7,710 bases of DNA from the NCBI GenBank assembly GCA_021796155.1, contig JAJYOO010000100.1, forward strand, positions 1-7,710, given 5' to 3'. The notes below the pieces were generated by a model. That model worked only from the letters and a program-made list of their open reading frames with translations, searched no databases and was not told where the DNA came from. Of this stretch, positions 1 through 6,036 are shown in pieces; position 1 is the stretch's first letter; each line of letters opens with the position of its first letter. Source of the DNA: Chloroflexota bacterium (GTDB lineage Bacteria > Chloroflexota > Anaerolineae > Anaerolineales > Villigracilaceae). The position numbers and the translations under genes are program-made.

Positions 1-125
1 GCTCACGGCCCGGCCAGTATAGTGTCAGACCGCACAGTAAACGATCTCAATCTTGAGCATAGAGCCTCTACTTCAACATATAATCAAAATTGTTAGAAAA
101 TTATAACATGCGACGTTTGATACTA
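1..125. other. Flank left of the IS630 element, no recognisable gene
   Basis: This stretch runs from the window edge to the TA dinucleotide (124-125) at the left IS630 end. It becomes AT-rich from about position 75. A TATAAT hexamer sits at 79-84, but the only TTGA-like box (53-58) is 20 bp away, so I do not call a promoter. Frame 1 is open from the window start to a TAG at 94-96; its roughly 31 residues resemble nothing I know and could be the end of an upstream gene or chance. Before the IS630 insertion this DNA lay directly upstream of the FmdB-type gene promoter. Confidence 0.4.
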
Positions 126-143
126 GTACAGCTTGGCATAAAT
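126..143 (+). repeat. IS630 left terminal inverted repeat
   Basis: The sequence begins GTACAGCTTGGC and matches the reverse complement of the right end at 17 of 18 positions, with the single difference at position 138 (A here, G in the other end). The similarity drifts further inward with a one-base offset (AAGC in both). The adjacent TA at 124-125 is the target duplication. Confidence 0.88.
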
Positions 144-188
144 GAAGCTTTGGAATAAGATCAGGGAAATTTTTTGTGGAGAGACAAA

Positions 189-730
189 ATGCGAGGAGCC
201 AAAGCCCAAGTTGTAAACCTGTCGGATGCTGAAAAGCGAGGATTAGAGAAATTGATCAAACGGCATCAGGTAGGACAACAAATCGCCAAGCGAGCGAGAA
301 TTGTTTTGGCGGCTGCCGATGGAAAAAAGAACAAAGAGATTGCCCAAATCTACTCAGCGACACTGGATACAGTCAGCCTGTGGCGGAAACGTTGGGTAAA
401 GCTACAAAGCATCTCGTATGAGGACTTGAGCATAGAAGATCGCCTGCAGGACGCGCCGCGGCCGGGAGCGCCAGCGAGGATCACGGCGGATCAACGGTGC
501 CAGATTGAAGCGCTGGCATGTGAAGCGCCTGAAAAATCAGGCCGACCGATCACACACTGGAGTGCGCGGGAAATTGCCGATGAACTGAAGAAGCGCAAGA
601 TTGTTACAAACATTTCTCCACGCCATGCGGCGAGGCTTTTAAAAAGAAGCTGATCTCCAGCCGCATTTAAATCGGTATTGGTTGACGCCCGCCTACGAAG
701 CCGATTTTGATTTCAAGGTGAATGATATTA
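189..730 (+). pseudogene. IS630 transposase, 5' part (helix-turn-helix half plus start of catalytic half)
   Basis: This is the N-terminal part of an IS630 transposase, which binds the terminal repeats. The ATG at 189 is chosen over an upstream TTG at 174 because GGAGAG (178-183) sits 5 nt before it. The product up to the TGA at 651-653 is 154 residues. It has a helix-turn-helix near residues 35-70 (KNKEIAQIY...TVSLWRKRW) and a second winged-helix-like segment ending ISPRHAARLLK. The expected continuation (EADLQPHLNRYWLTP) is in the +1 frame starting at 646, just after an A-run at 641-645. That frame stays open to the inner IS at 731. The frame change may be an inactivating indel or a slippage site. 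Because the inner IS also cuts the gene, I class it as a pseudogene. Confidence 0.85.
723..730. repeat. Target site duplication, left copy (TGATATTA)
   Basis: These 8 bp immediately precede the left end of the inner IS and are repeated perfectly at 1839-1846 immediately after its right end. They lie inside the IS630 transposase coding sequence. Confidence 0.92.
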
Positions 731-743
731 CTGATGTTACGCA
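731..743 (+). repeat. Inner IS left terminal inverted repeat
   Basis: The 13-bp CTGATGTTACGCA is matched perfectly by the complement at 1826-1838. Similarity stops at base 14. The stop codon of the transposase (minus strand, 739-737) lies within this repeat, so the gene runs into the element end. Confidence 0.9.
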
Positions 744-1795
744 GCCTTGAGAACTTGAAGTTCATCGAAAGCCACGCGGATAGCCTTGAGATACAAATGC
801 GAGCGCAAAGCAAAATGGTTGAGATGTCGTTTGATTTTCAAGCATTCCAGTTTGAAGAAGGCATAGAGAGCGGCGAAGACATGATTGTTCTGGGTCACAA
901 CCCGGCGTACCGGCGCTTTGCCCAAAGCGGCATTCTGTTTGAGTGATTTGTGGAAGACTTCTATCGGCCATCGTTTTTGATAGGTCGTTAGAATGAACTC
1001 CCGTGTCACGGTTGTATCACTGCAAGCCAGATAGAGGATGCCCGTGCTGCCGTCTTTATTGGTAAAGATTTGGCGCACGATGAGTACAGGAAAAGGTACG
1101 TCTTTGAGCCAGCCTGTAAACAGAGTCCCTTCTTGCCACGGCAGGTCTTCAATCGAAGTGAAACGGTTGTTTTGATAATCTTCGTCGCTCACAGCTGCCA
1201 ATCGATTGGCTTTCAGCGCACAAACAAAGTCTTTCTTGAGCGTCTCCTTGATGTGGCCCATGTTTTCTTTGGAAGAAAACCAGATGTCGAACAAAACAAA
1301 GCGAAACTTCAGCTTGTTATTCATGCAGACATCCAGCATGGAGCGCATCAACTCATTTTTGGTCACCAAACTGGCTCTCTTCCGTTTGCGTGTTTTGAGA
1401 TCGCTATATTCCAGCGGCTTTTTGATCAGTTCAAAGGCCACTGGAATGGAAGTGTCGCCAACATGGTACACGCAGTTGAGCAGATTAAAGCCTTGCACCG
1501 CTCGGCCTTTGCTATGATCATAGTGCCAGCACATCACTTCGTTTTCATCCGTGTACGGCTTTTCTTGCACTGTGTCATCAAAAATCAGGACAGCATCGTC
1601 CCGTTCTGTCTTGCGAACGGTTGTCTTGACTGCTTGCCATAGGTCTTTGGAGGTGTACGCTTCATCGGACAGAAAGCGAGTAATCTGGTCGTGGCTGACT
1701 TGCCCATTCAACATCTCGGAAAGACCCGTTGCTGTTGCATACCCAAAGGTGCTGAGCAGGTAATCGGTGTAGAGTTCTAATCGTTCTTTGTTCAT
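737..1795 (-). CDS. DDE transposase of the inner IS, IS4 superfamily
   Basis: This enzyme cuts and rejoins the ends of the inner element. The product is 352 residues from the ATG at 1795 (MNKERLELY...); a TTG two codons upstream (1801) is an alternative, and neither has a convincing ribosome binding site. In numbering from the TTG, the catalytic aspartates are probably D75 or D76 (VLIFDDTVQ) and D172 (VLFDIWF). The glutamate is E281 within [15 protein letters not shown], where Y274, R277, E281 and K288 fit the Y-(2)-R-(3)-E-(6)-K signature of IS4-type transposases. The C-terminus ([20 protein letters not shown]) is full, and no frameshift or internal stop is present. The gene is antisense to the IS630 transposase it interrupts. 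Related proteins I recall are annotated as IS4 or IS701 family; the family assignment is tentative but the transposase call is secure. Confidence 0.92.
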   Translation of the reverse strand: MNKERLELYTDYLLSTFGYATATGLSEMLNGQVSHDQITRFLSDEAYTSKDLWQAVKTTVRKTERDDAVLIFDDTVQEKPYTDENEVMCWHYDHSKGRAVQGFNLLNCVYHVGDTSIPVAFELIKKPLEYSDLKTRKRKRASLVTKNELMRSMLDVCMNNKLKFRFVLFDIWFSSKENMGHIKETLKKDFVCALKANRLAAVSDEDYQNNRFTSIEDLPWQEGTLFTGWLKDVPFPVLIVRQIFTNKDGSTGILYLACSDTTVTREFILTTYQKRWPIEVFHKSLKQNAALGKAPVRRVVTQNNHVFAALYAFFKLECLKIKRHLNHFALRSHLYLKAIRVAFDELQVLKAA

Positions 1796-1825
1796 CCGCA
1801 AATCTTACCCGTTTTCACCGCTCAT

Positions 1826-1838
1826 TGCGTAACATCAG
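1826..1838 (-). repeat. Inner IS right terminal inverted repeat
   Basis: Read on the minus strand this gives CTGATGTTACGCA, identical to the left end at 731-743. It lies about 30 bp upstream of the transposase start. Confidence 0.9.
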
Positions 1839-1846
1839 TGATATTA
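1839..1846. repeat. Target site duplication, right copy (TGATATTA)
   Basis: This is a perfect copy of 723-730, abutting the right end of the inner IS. Translation of the IS630 catalytic half resumes at 1847. Confidence 0.92.
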
Positions 1847-2517
1847 ATCAGGCTTATCAGCAAGCTCCCCAGCGAGCAAAACAAGGAAACCGCACGGAGA
1901 GTGTGGATGAGATGACCGGCGTGCAAGCCGTGGAACGCAAACATCCGGATTTGCCGATTTGCAGGGGAAAAGTAGAACGGCGCGAGTTTGAATACAAACG
2001 GCACGGTACTTTGTCTTTTACATGCAACTGGGATGTGGCCCATGGAGGCTTGGTTGCCTGTACGGCCAGCAAAACCCGCAACGAAAAGGATTTTGTGGCG
2101 CATATCAAAGGCCGGGTAGATTCCGATCCCCAGACCCTTCGATGGGACTTTATCAGCGACAATCTCAACACCCATCTATCGGCGTCGCTGGTACGCTATG
2201 TGGCAGAAGAATCCGACCTTGCCATTGATCTGGGCGTGAAAGGCAAATCGGGCATTTTGAAATCCAAGGCTTCCCGGGCGGCTTTCTTGAGTGACCCCAC
2301 TCATCGCATTGTTTTTCATTACACCCCCAAACATGCTTCCTGGCTGAACCAGATCGAAATCTGGTTCAGCATCCTGGTTCGAAAAGTTCTCAAACGAGGC
2401 AACTTCACTTCGGTCGATGATTTGAAACGAAAGGTTCTGGCTTTCATCGAGTATTTCAACCGCACGATGGCCAAACCCTTCAAGTGGACGTATCAAGGTA
2501 AAGCTCTTACGGCATAA
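1847..2517 (+). pseudogene. IS630 transposase, 3' part (DDE catalytic domain)
   Basis: This is the C-terminal catalytic half of the IS630 transposase, cut from its start by the inner IS. Joined to 646-730 it continues the frame exactly. The three catalytic residues expected for IS630 are present: D in SVDEMTG (codon at 1906), D in SDNLNTH (codon at 2158) and E in [11 protein letters not shown] (codon at 2356). Also visible is the ERKHPDLP...VERREFEY segment typical of this IS630 subgroup. The frame ends at TAA 2515-2517, shortly before the right terminal repeat. A TTG at 1825 inside the inner IS would open this frame, but nothing suggests it is used for translation. The reconstructed full protein would be about 400 residues. 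Confidence 0.88.
2343..2370 (+). repeat. Perfect 12-bp inverted repeat inside the IS630 transposase gene
   Basis: GCTGAACCAGAT (2343-2354) is followed by CGAA and then its exact reverse complement (2359-2370). The repeat spans the codons for LNQIEIWFS, including the catalytic glutamate codon 2356-2358, which falls in the loop. As RNA it would form a very stable hairpin on either strand. It is either a by-product of the protein motif or a constrained structural element; the sequence alone does not decide. Confidence 0.9.
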
Positions 2518-2527
2518 TCACAGGCTT

Positions 2528-2545
2528 ATTTACGCCAAGCTGTAC
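2528..2545 (-). repeat. IS630 right terminal inverted repeat
   Basis: The reverse complement starts GTACAGCTTGGC and matches the left end at 17 of 18 positions. The TA at 2546-2547 is the second copy of the target dinucleotide. Confidence 0.88.
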
Positions 2546-2574
2546 TAGGCATTATCCGAATGCCGCGCTATAAT
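2546..2574 (+). promoter_or_regulatory. Candidate sigma-70-type promoter of the FmdB-type gene
   Basis: A perfect TATAAT lies at 2569-2574. Exactly 17 bp upstream is TAGGCA (2546-2551), matching four of six bases of TTGACA. Transcription would start near 2581, giving a leader of about 30 nt before the ATG at 2612. The first two bases of the -35 box are the TA duplicated by the IS630 insertion, so the hexamer was regenerated on insertion while everything upstream was replaced by the IS end. This is inferred from consensus matches. Confidence 0.6.
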
Positions 2575-2580
2575 GCGGCA
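2561..2580. promoter_or_regulatory. Palindrome overlapping the -10 box (possible operator)
   Basis: TGCCGC (2561-2566) and GCGGCA (2575-2580) form an inverted repeat with 8 bp between, and the -10 box lies inside the spacer. A second inverted repeat, GGCATT (2548-2553) with AATGCC (2559-2564), overlaps it and shares TGCC. Such an arrangement would suit a dimeric repressor, but no regulator gene is nearby and no known operator is recognised. Confidence 0.3.
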
Positions 2581-2611
2581 CGTTATCTGGTAAATAAGCA
2601 AGGAGAAAGTT

Positions 2612-2893
2612 ATGCCCGTCTATACGTATCGTTGTGAAAACTGTGGTGTGCAATTTGAACGCCAACAATCTTTCACCGATGAACCACTCAAAATCTGCCC
2701 TGAATGCCGCAAGAAAAGCCTGAAGAAAGTCATCTCGCCGGTGCGCGTGGTATTCAAAGGCTCTGGATTCTACGCCACGGATCACAAGTCTCCTTCCGGC
2801 GATACGCCAAAGCCGGTAAAAAAGGAAGAAAAGAAGGCCGAAGCGAAGGAAAGCAAAACTGCGGAGAGCAAGTCCAGCGGCAAGAGCGAATGA
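2612..2893 (+). CDS. FmdB-family zinc-ribbon protein
   Basis: This is a 93-residue cytoplasmic protein of the FmdB/putative regulatory protein family, a small zinc ribbon first noted near formamidase/acetamidase genes. Its role is mostly unknown, with regulation proposed by family name only. The start MPVYTYRCENCG is typical. Four cysteines, C8, C11, C29 and C32 (CxxC...CPEC), would hold one zinc ion. The core ends with KVISPVRVVFKGSGFYATD, also a family feature. Residues from about 66 on are a low-complexity Lys/Glu/Ser tail (KPVKKEEKKAEAKES), likely disordered. The ATG at 2612 is supported by AGGAGA at 2601-2606. The gene stands alone, with its own promoter upstream and an intrinsic terminator 6 bp after the stop. 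Confidence 0.9.
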   Translation: MPVYTYRCENCGVQFERQQSFTDEPLKICPECRKKSLKKVISPVRVVFKGSGFYATDHKSPSGDTPKPVKKEEKKAEAKESKTAESKSSGKSE

Positions 2894-2898
2894 GAATC

Positions 2899-2928
2899 AA
2901 AGACGGAGCAAATTGCTCCGTCTTTTTT
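2899..2928 (+). terminator. Intrinsic terminator after the FmdB-type gene
   Basis: An 11-bp perfect stem, AAAGACGGAGC (2899-2909) with GCTCCGTCTTT (2915-2925) and a 5-nt loop, is followed by an unbroken T-run at 2923-2928. This is a strong plus-strand terminator. The minus-strand membrane-protein gene ends at 2946, so the same stem could also stop its transcript, although the T-run on that side is only three bases. Confidence 0.9.
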
Positions 2929-2945
2929 ATCATATGCTGACGAAC

Positions 2946-4367
2946 TCAGAACATTCTGAAATTTGTAATCATGGCTGGAAGATTGTGAACGAAGACAATT
3001 CCCAGCACAGCAATGATCGCCCAATAGCTCCACTGACTTTTTGACCTAACCAGCTCAAGGAACTCGGCAGCAGGAAATAACAGCGCAATGAATAATTGAA
3101 TGATGTAGGTTGCCTTAAGCACCGATGGATCCGCCGAGAAATAACTAATCACAAACCACATGAATCCGGCTAGAGATGCAAAGGCAATCAGAATGATCAG
3201 CGCTAAGGCGAGTTTTCCGGGGTCTAAGAAAGTATTTCGCCTGAACAATTGCAACAAGCCAAAACCCGCGCCTAGCAACAAAAGAATACTTGGAATAATG
3301 GAAAACAAATTGACCTGTCCAAGATACGGAGCGACAGTTGCGGAATTATCGCTAAAGCCCAAAATCTGTTTGTGGTACGTAAAAAAACCCCAGTAATCTC
3401 CCCATGTATCGGAATAGAAAAGCGGGAAAAAACCGTTATCGAAAAGAGGGCGCACGGGATTCTTGAAAATCTGAAAATCCTTCAAGCCGCTTGTGCGAAA
3501 GAATCCTGGCGGGAGACTGGCTAATGAGAACCCCTGCGGTTTCATGTTAAACGCTGTAAATGAACCGTAGCTAAGATAAAGGTGGATATAAAACCATCCG
3601 CCAACGAGAGCACTGATCGCAAAGCTGACTGCGATCATCTTTGTATAATTTATTGCCGCAGAACGATTCCACAAAAAAACAAATACAAGGAATACAAGTA
3701 TTGCCGGGAAAAAGAAGAAGCCCCACTGACGACTCAAGACCAATAGCCCTAACGAAATCCCAAGGAGGCTGGAATATTTAATACTGAAAGAACTGCTTTT
3801 TAGAATCAGAATCAAAAGATACACAGAAAGCGTCGCGAAGAAGGCAACATAGGGTTCGGCCCGGACTTGTGAGAATGTTTTGTAATAAACTGTCAACAGC
3901 ACCAGGAACATCAGAACGGACATTTTGAAAAAACGATTCCCCGGCTTGATCTGTTCTGAGATCATGAGCAGCAGAAGAGTGACGCCAATGGAGAGAAAGA
4001 AATTTAGAGCTTGAGCAAATTTCCCGTCGTAGGTGCGACACGCCCAAATCACGGGAATCCCGTAAAGATTTTCGGGAGTGCCCGGCACAAGTTTATTGCA
4101 GGCCGCGTCAAAGACGGATGGTAAAAAATAAGGAAGCGGAGGCGAAAAGAACTCGTTGCTATCGTTTGGGCCCGGAAATCTATGCAAAAGAATCTGAATG
4201 TAATTGATATTGCCGGTAACGTCGTACCCGATTTTAGGGTGATGCAAAATGGAATTGGTGAGAACCAGTGCGTTGATAACAAAAAAAAGAATTATGACGC
4301 CAATATCCAACCTGCCATCATACCTGAACAGGGATCTTATTTTGTTGAAGAGGGAATCTTTGTTCAT
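2946..4367 (-). CDS. Multi-spanning membrane protein, candidate GT-C glycosyltransferase
   Basis: The product is 473 residues from the ATG at 4367, with many hydrophobic segments (about ten or more), consistent with an integral inner-membrane protein. A TTG at 4406 would add 13 residues. The ATG is preferred because the extension (MPVWFTLQKVHQR) looks non-homologous and a -10-like box at 4421-4416 would put the transcript start at or after the TTG. After the first membrane segment comes an extracytoplasmic loop with an aspartate (GYDVTGNINYI, D49) and then FFSPPLPYFL. This matches the layout of GT-C enzymes (PMT/ArnT-like, GT39/GT83), which move sugars from polyprenyl-phosphate donors onto lipids or proteins. 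The SRQWG and RAEPYVAFF motifs are also of this flavour. The sugar and acceptor cannot be inferred, and a non-catalytic family member is possible. It is the last gene of the minus-strand series. Confidence 0.6.
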   Translation of the reverse strand: MNKDSLFNKIRSLFRYDGRLDIGVIILFFVINALVLTNSILHHPKIGYDVTGNINYIQILLHRFPGPNDSNEFFSPPLPYFLPSVFDAACNKLVPGTPENLYGIPVIWACRTYDGKFAQALNFFLSIGVTLLLLMISEQIKPGNRFFKMSVLMFLVLLTVYYKTFSQVRAEPYVAFFATLSVYLLILILKSSSFSIKYSSLLGISLGLLVLSRQWGFFFFPAILVFLVFVFLWNRSAAINYTKMIAVSFAISALVGGWFYIHLYLSYGSFTAFNMKPQGFSLASLPPGFFRTSGLKDFQIFKNPVRPLFDNGFFPLFYSDTWGDYWGFFTYHKQILGFSDNSATVAPYLGQVNLFSIIPSILLLLGAGFGLLQLFRRNTFLDPGKLALALIILIAFASLAGFMWFVISYFSADPSVLKATYIIQLFIALLFPAAEFLELVRSKSQWSYWAIIAVLGIVFVHNLPAMITNFRMF

Positions 4368-4415
4368 CCTTTGGTGGACCTTTTGCAGGGTAAACCAGAC
4401 CGGCAAAACCCCGCT

Positions 4416-4421
4416 ATTTTA
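4416..4421 (-). promoter_or_regulatory. Possible extended -10 box for the membrane-protein gene
   Basis: On the minus strand TGATAAAAT is a TGn-extended -10 motif (TAAAAT at 4421-4416). No clear -35 box lies at the usual distance. It falls in the 101-bp gap between the DUF1697 gene and the ATG at 4367 and would give a leader of about 40 nt. Weak evidence; read-through from the upstream gene is the alternative. Confidence 0.25.
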
Positions 4422-4468
4422 TCATGCCAACGAGGCACTCTCACATCGCTCGACGAAGGGATTGCCGT

Positions 4469-5002
4469 CTAATATTTCGCGGCAATCTTCTGGATCGTGG
4501 CAGCCCCGCGAATCGTCGATGGTTTTCCGAGTGTTTTCTCGAGCACCGCGTTTGAAAAAGTCGATTCGCCTTGCTTCTTCTTGCACAGCCAATAAAGCTC
4601 GCGTCCATGAATACGGAAGTCATCAATATCTGTACGTAGAGCCATGACTTTCTGCCTTGATTTTTCGTCCGGCGATGCTTTCAGAAAAGCGATGTTGAAC
4701 GCGGTCGCTGCGTCAAGTTTGGATTGCGGGAACGATTTGTAATTTACAATCCCCTTCAATTCCGCCTCAGTGCGGATGAATGTGGCGACATCATAACCAA
4801 GCACGTCTTTCAGTTTCTTTTCGATTTGCTGTTCAAGAACCGATACAGCTTTTGATTCTGCATCAAAGAGAACATTGCCGCTAGCAATGAATGTTTCGAC
4901 ATTTGAAAATCCCATCGTTTCAAAGAGTTTACGCAAATCATCCATCTTGACTGTATGCCCGCCAACGTTGATCGCTCGAAGGAATGCAATATATTTCATC
5001 AT
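4469..5002 (-). CDS. DUF1697 family protein
   Basis: This is a 177-residue cytoplasmic protein of the DUF1697 family (PF08002), whose biochemical function is not known. The recognisable features are the N-terminal MKYIAFLRAINVGG and the following FETMGFSNVETFIASGNVLF (about residues 27-46), plus the ELYWLCKKKQGEST segment and the TIRGAATIQKI end. That end is a variant of the usual TxRN..T..K motif. The start is the ATG at 5002, or the adjacent ATG at 4999; a TTG at 5026 would overlap the upstream gene. The ATG lies 7 nt after the stop of the TMEM175-like gene with no evident Shine-Dalgarno sequence, so translation is likely coupled to it. No membrane segment or signal peptide is seen. Confidence 0.88.
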   Translation of the reverse strand: MMKYIAFLRAINVGGHTVKMDDLRKLFETMGFSNVETFIASGNVLFDAESKAVSVLEQQIEKKLKDVLGYDVATFIRTEAELKGIVNYKSFPQSKLDAATAFNIAFLKASPDEKSRQKVMALRTDIDDFRIHGRELYWLCKKKQGESTFSNAVLEKTLGKPSTIRGAATIQKIAAKY

Positions 5003-5009
5003 GGTTTCA

Positions 5010-5591
5010 TCAGTCGTTATGAGCAAGTCTTTTTTCGATGCGCGAATCGGGGATCAGCCACATCGCCGCGACAAAGACATATAAAGCACACGCCAGCCAC
5101 GCGTTCAGGAATGCGAGCAGGATCGCGATTATGTAAATCACAATGGAAATCTTGCCTTTGAAGTCACTGCCCAGTGCGACGGCCAATGTGGAATCTGAGC
5201 CGTGGAGTGAAAGCAAAGCGCGCACGAGGATGAAATAAGCGATGGCAGCCAACAGCAAATCCAAGCCATAAAGCGCAACCGGCCAGATGGCAAAGTTGTT
5301 CTCACCCATCCAGGCTGTGCCAAATGGAAAGAGAGACAGCCAGAACAACAAATGCAGGTTTGCCCACAGCACGCGTCCGTTTACGTGTTGGACAGCTTGA
5401 AACAAATGATGGTGATTATTCCAGTAGATGCCGAGGTTAACGAAACTCAGCACATAGCTGAGAAAAACCGGAATCAACGCGCACAACGCTACCGGGTCCG
5501 CGCTCGGAGGCGGTCTCAATTCCAACACCATCACCGTGATGATGATGGCGATCACGCCGTCGCTGAATGCTTCCAATCGTCCCTTGTGCAT
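5010..5591 (-). CDS. TMEM175 family (DUF1211) membrane protein, putative potassium channel
   Basis: This is a 193-residue integral membrane protein. Near the N-terminus RLEAFSDGVIAIIITVMVLEL (residues 5-25) carries the FSDG motif that defines the TMEM175/DUF1211 family and forms the pore-lining first helix. Further hydrophobic segments lie at about residues 35-60, 73-95, 102-130 and 148-182, giving about six helices in all. The conserved IYWNNHHHL and GTAWMGEN stretches are present. Bacterial members studied so far are tetrameric, potassium-permeable channels, so ion conduction is the best guess by homology. The ATG at 5591 follows the stop of the DCC-family gene by 3 nt, and no Shine-Dalgarno sequence is visible, suggesting translational coupling. 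Length and ends look complete. Confidence 0.88.
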   Translation of the reverse strand: MHKGRLEAFSDGVIAIIITVMVLELRPPPSADPVALCALIPVFLSYVLSFVNLGIYWNNHHHLFQAVQHVNGRVLWANLHLLFWLSLFPFGTAWMGENNFAIWPVALYGLDLLLAAIAYFILVRALLSLHGSDSTLAVALGSDFKGKISIVIYIIAILLAFLNAWLACALYVFVAAMWLIPDSRIEKRLAHND

Positions 5592-5594
5592 GGA

Positions 5595-5996
5595 TCAAAA
5601 CCAATCGTTGTTCGGCAGATTCAAATTGTTGATTTTGGCCTTGCGGAGAATCTTCAAAAGCAGGTCATGAAAAAACCGCAGGATTGGGTAGATGATATGC
5701 GACAGCTTCTTCGAGGAAAACACCCAATACGTGAGGCGATTGAACAAATTCTTTCGGTTACTCAATAAGGACAATTTATGGATGGCGTCTGAGCCATAAT
5801 AGATTTCATTGCCGACTTTGAGAACCAGACCCTTATCAATGTCAAGACCCTTCACAGTAAGTTCGTCCATGATCGGACTGGATTCGCGGGCATTCACTCG
5901 TTGCAACTCGCCAGCATCCTCGCGGATGTGCGCTCTACGACAATACGCATCGCAGACAAAACATTGATGGTCATATACCAATAAAACTTTTTGCAT
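5595..5996 (-). CDS. DCC family (DUF393) thiol-disulfide oxidoreductase-like protein
   Basis: This is a 133-residue protein of the DUF393/DCC family (PF04134, YuxK-like), named from its conserved Asp-Cys-Cys pattern and predicted to have a thioredoxin-like fold. The N-terminal LLVYDHQCFVCDAYCRR contains the CxxC pair (C12, C15) that may be redox active. The usual glycine after YD is replaced by histidine. The GLVLKVGNEIYYGSDAIHKLSLL segment (about residues 57-79) is the second family hallmark. The C-terminal helix IIYPILRFFHDLLLKIL is amphipathic to hydrophobic and might touch the membrane. No substrate is known. It is the first gene of a tight set with the TMEM175-like and DUF1697 genes. Its ATG at 5996 lacks a Shine-Dalgarno sequence and may be translated from a nearly leaderless mRNA. 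Confidence 0.85.
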   Translation of the reverse strand: MQKVLLVYDHQCFVCDAYCRRAHIREDAGELQRVNARESSPIMDELTVKGLDIDKGLVLKVGNEIYYGSDAIHKLSLLSNRKNLFNRLTYWVFSSKKLSHIIYPILRFFHDLLLKILRKAKINNLNLPNNDWF

Positions 5997-6006
5997 ATTG
6001 AGAAAG

Positions 6007-6036
6007 ATTGTAGCACAACAAATTTACCCTCGACAA
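6007..6036 (-). promoter_or_regulatory. Candidate promoter for the DUF393-TMEM175-DUF1697 cluster
   Basis: On the minus strand TTGTCG (6036-6031) and TACAAT (6012-6007) are separated by 18 bp. The -10 ends only 10 nt before the ATG at 5996, so the transcript would begin within a few bases of the start codon. The -35 box lies inside the hairpin that follows glpX. This is a consensus-based inference. Confidence 0.4.

Larger units (their letters stand above)
731..1838 (-). mobile_element. Inner insertion sequence with IS4-superfamily transposase (IS4/IS701-like)
   Basis: This 1108-bp element has 13-bp perfect terminal inverted repeats (CTGATGTTACGCA at 731-743, its complement at 1826-1838) and an 8-bp direct duplication on either side. 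One minus-strand transposase gene fills nearly the whole element. The boundaries are confirmed independently: deleting 731-1838 and one duplication joins codons 721-730 to 1847 onward in frame and restores a continuous IS630 protein ([10 protein letters not shown]). The transposase appears intact, so the element could still be active. I place it in the IS4 superfamily from the protein. I am unsure whether IS701, IS4 or an unclassified group is the right family. Confidence 0.93.
126..2545 (+). mobile_element. IS630-family insertion sequence, interrupted by a second IS
   Basis: The element is bounded by terminal inverted repeats (126-143 and 2528-2545, 17 of 18 matching) and flanked on both sides by TA (124-125, 2546-2547). 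TA duplication is the hallmark of the IS630/Tc1/mariner superfamily. The flanking bases suggest an original target of CTAG, the site preferred by classical IS630. Between the ends are the two halves of an IS630 transposase, separated by the inner IS at 731-1838. Without the inner IS and its 8-bp duplication the element would be 1304 bp, an acceptable size for the family. The nested insertion, plus a frame change at 641-645, probably leaves it unable to move on its own. Confidence 0.9.

Noticed and set aside
53..84. Promoter-like TTGAGC and TATAAT upstream of the IS630 element
   Set aside because: The 20-bp spacing is outside the normal range and there is no gene it would clearly serve other than the broken IS630 transposase.
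1..96. Open frame from the window edge to TAG at 94-96
   Set aside because: Only about 31 codons, with no recognisable motif; a run of that length is common by chance, so it is mentioned in the flank entry but not called as a gene.
1070..1642. 190-codon open frame on the plus strand inside the inner IS
   Set aside because: It is wholly antisense to the clearly recognisable transposase and its translation resembles no protein family.
1825..1846. TTG at 1825 as a start for a separate 230-residue protein
   Set aside because: The first residues come from the inner IS terminal repeat and target duplication; the frame is the remnant of the IS630 transposase, not an independent gene.
126..5996. 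A novel defence or other accessory system
   Set aside because: Apart from two insertion sequences, every gene has a housekeeping or widespread conserved family. No nuclease, NTPase, toxin-antitoxin pair, reverse transcriptase or repeat array was seen.
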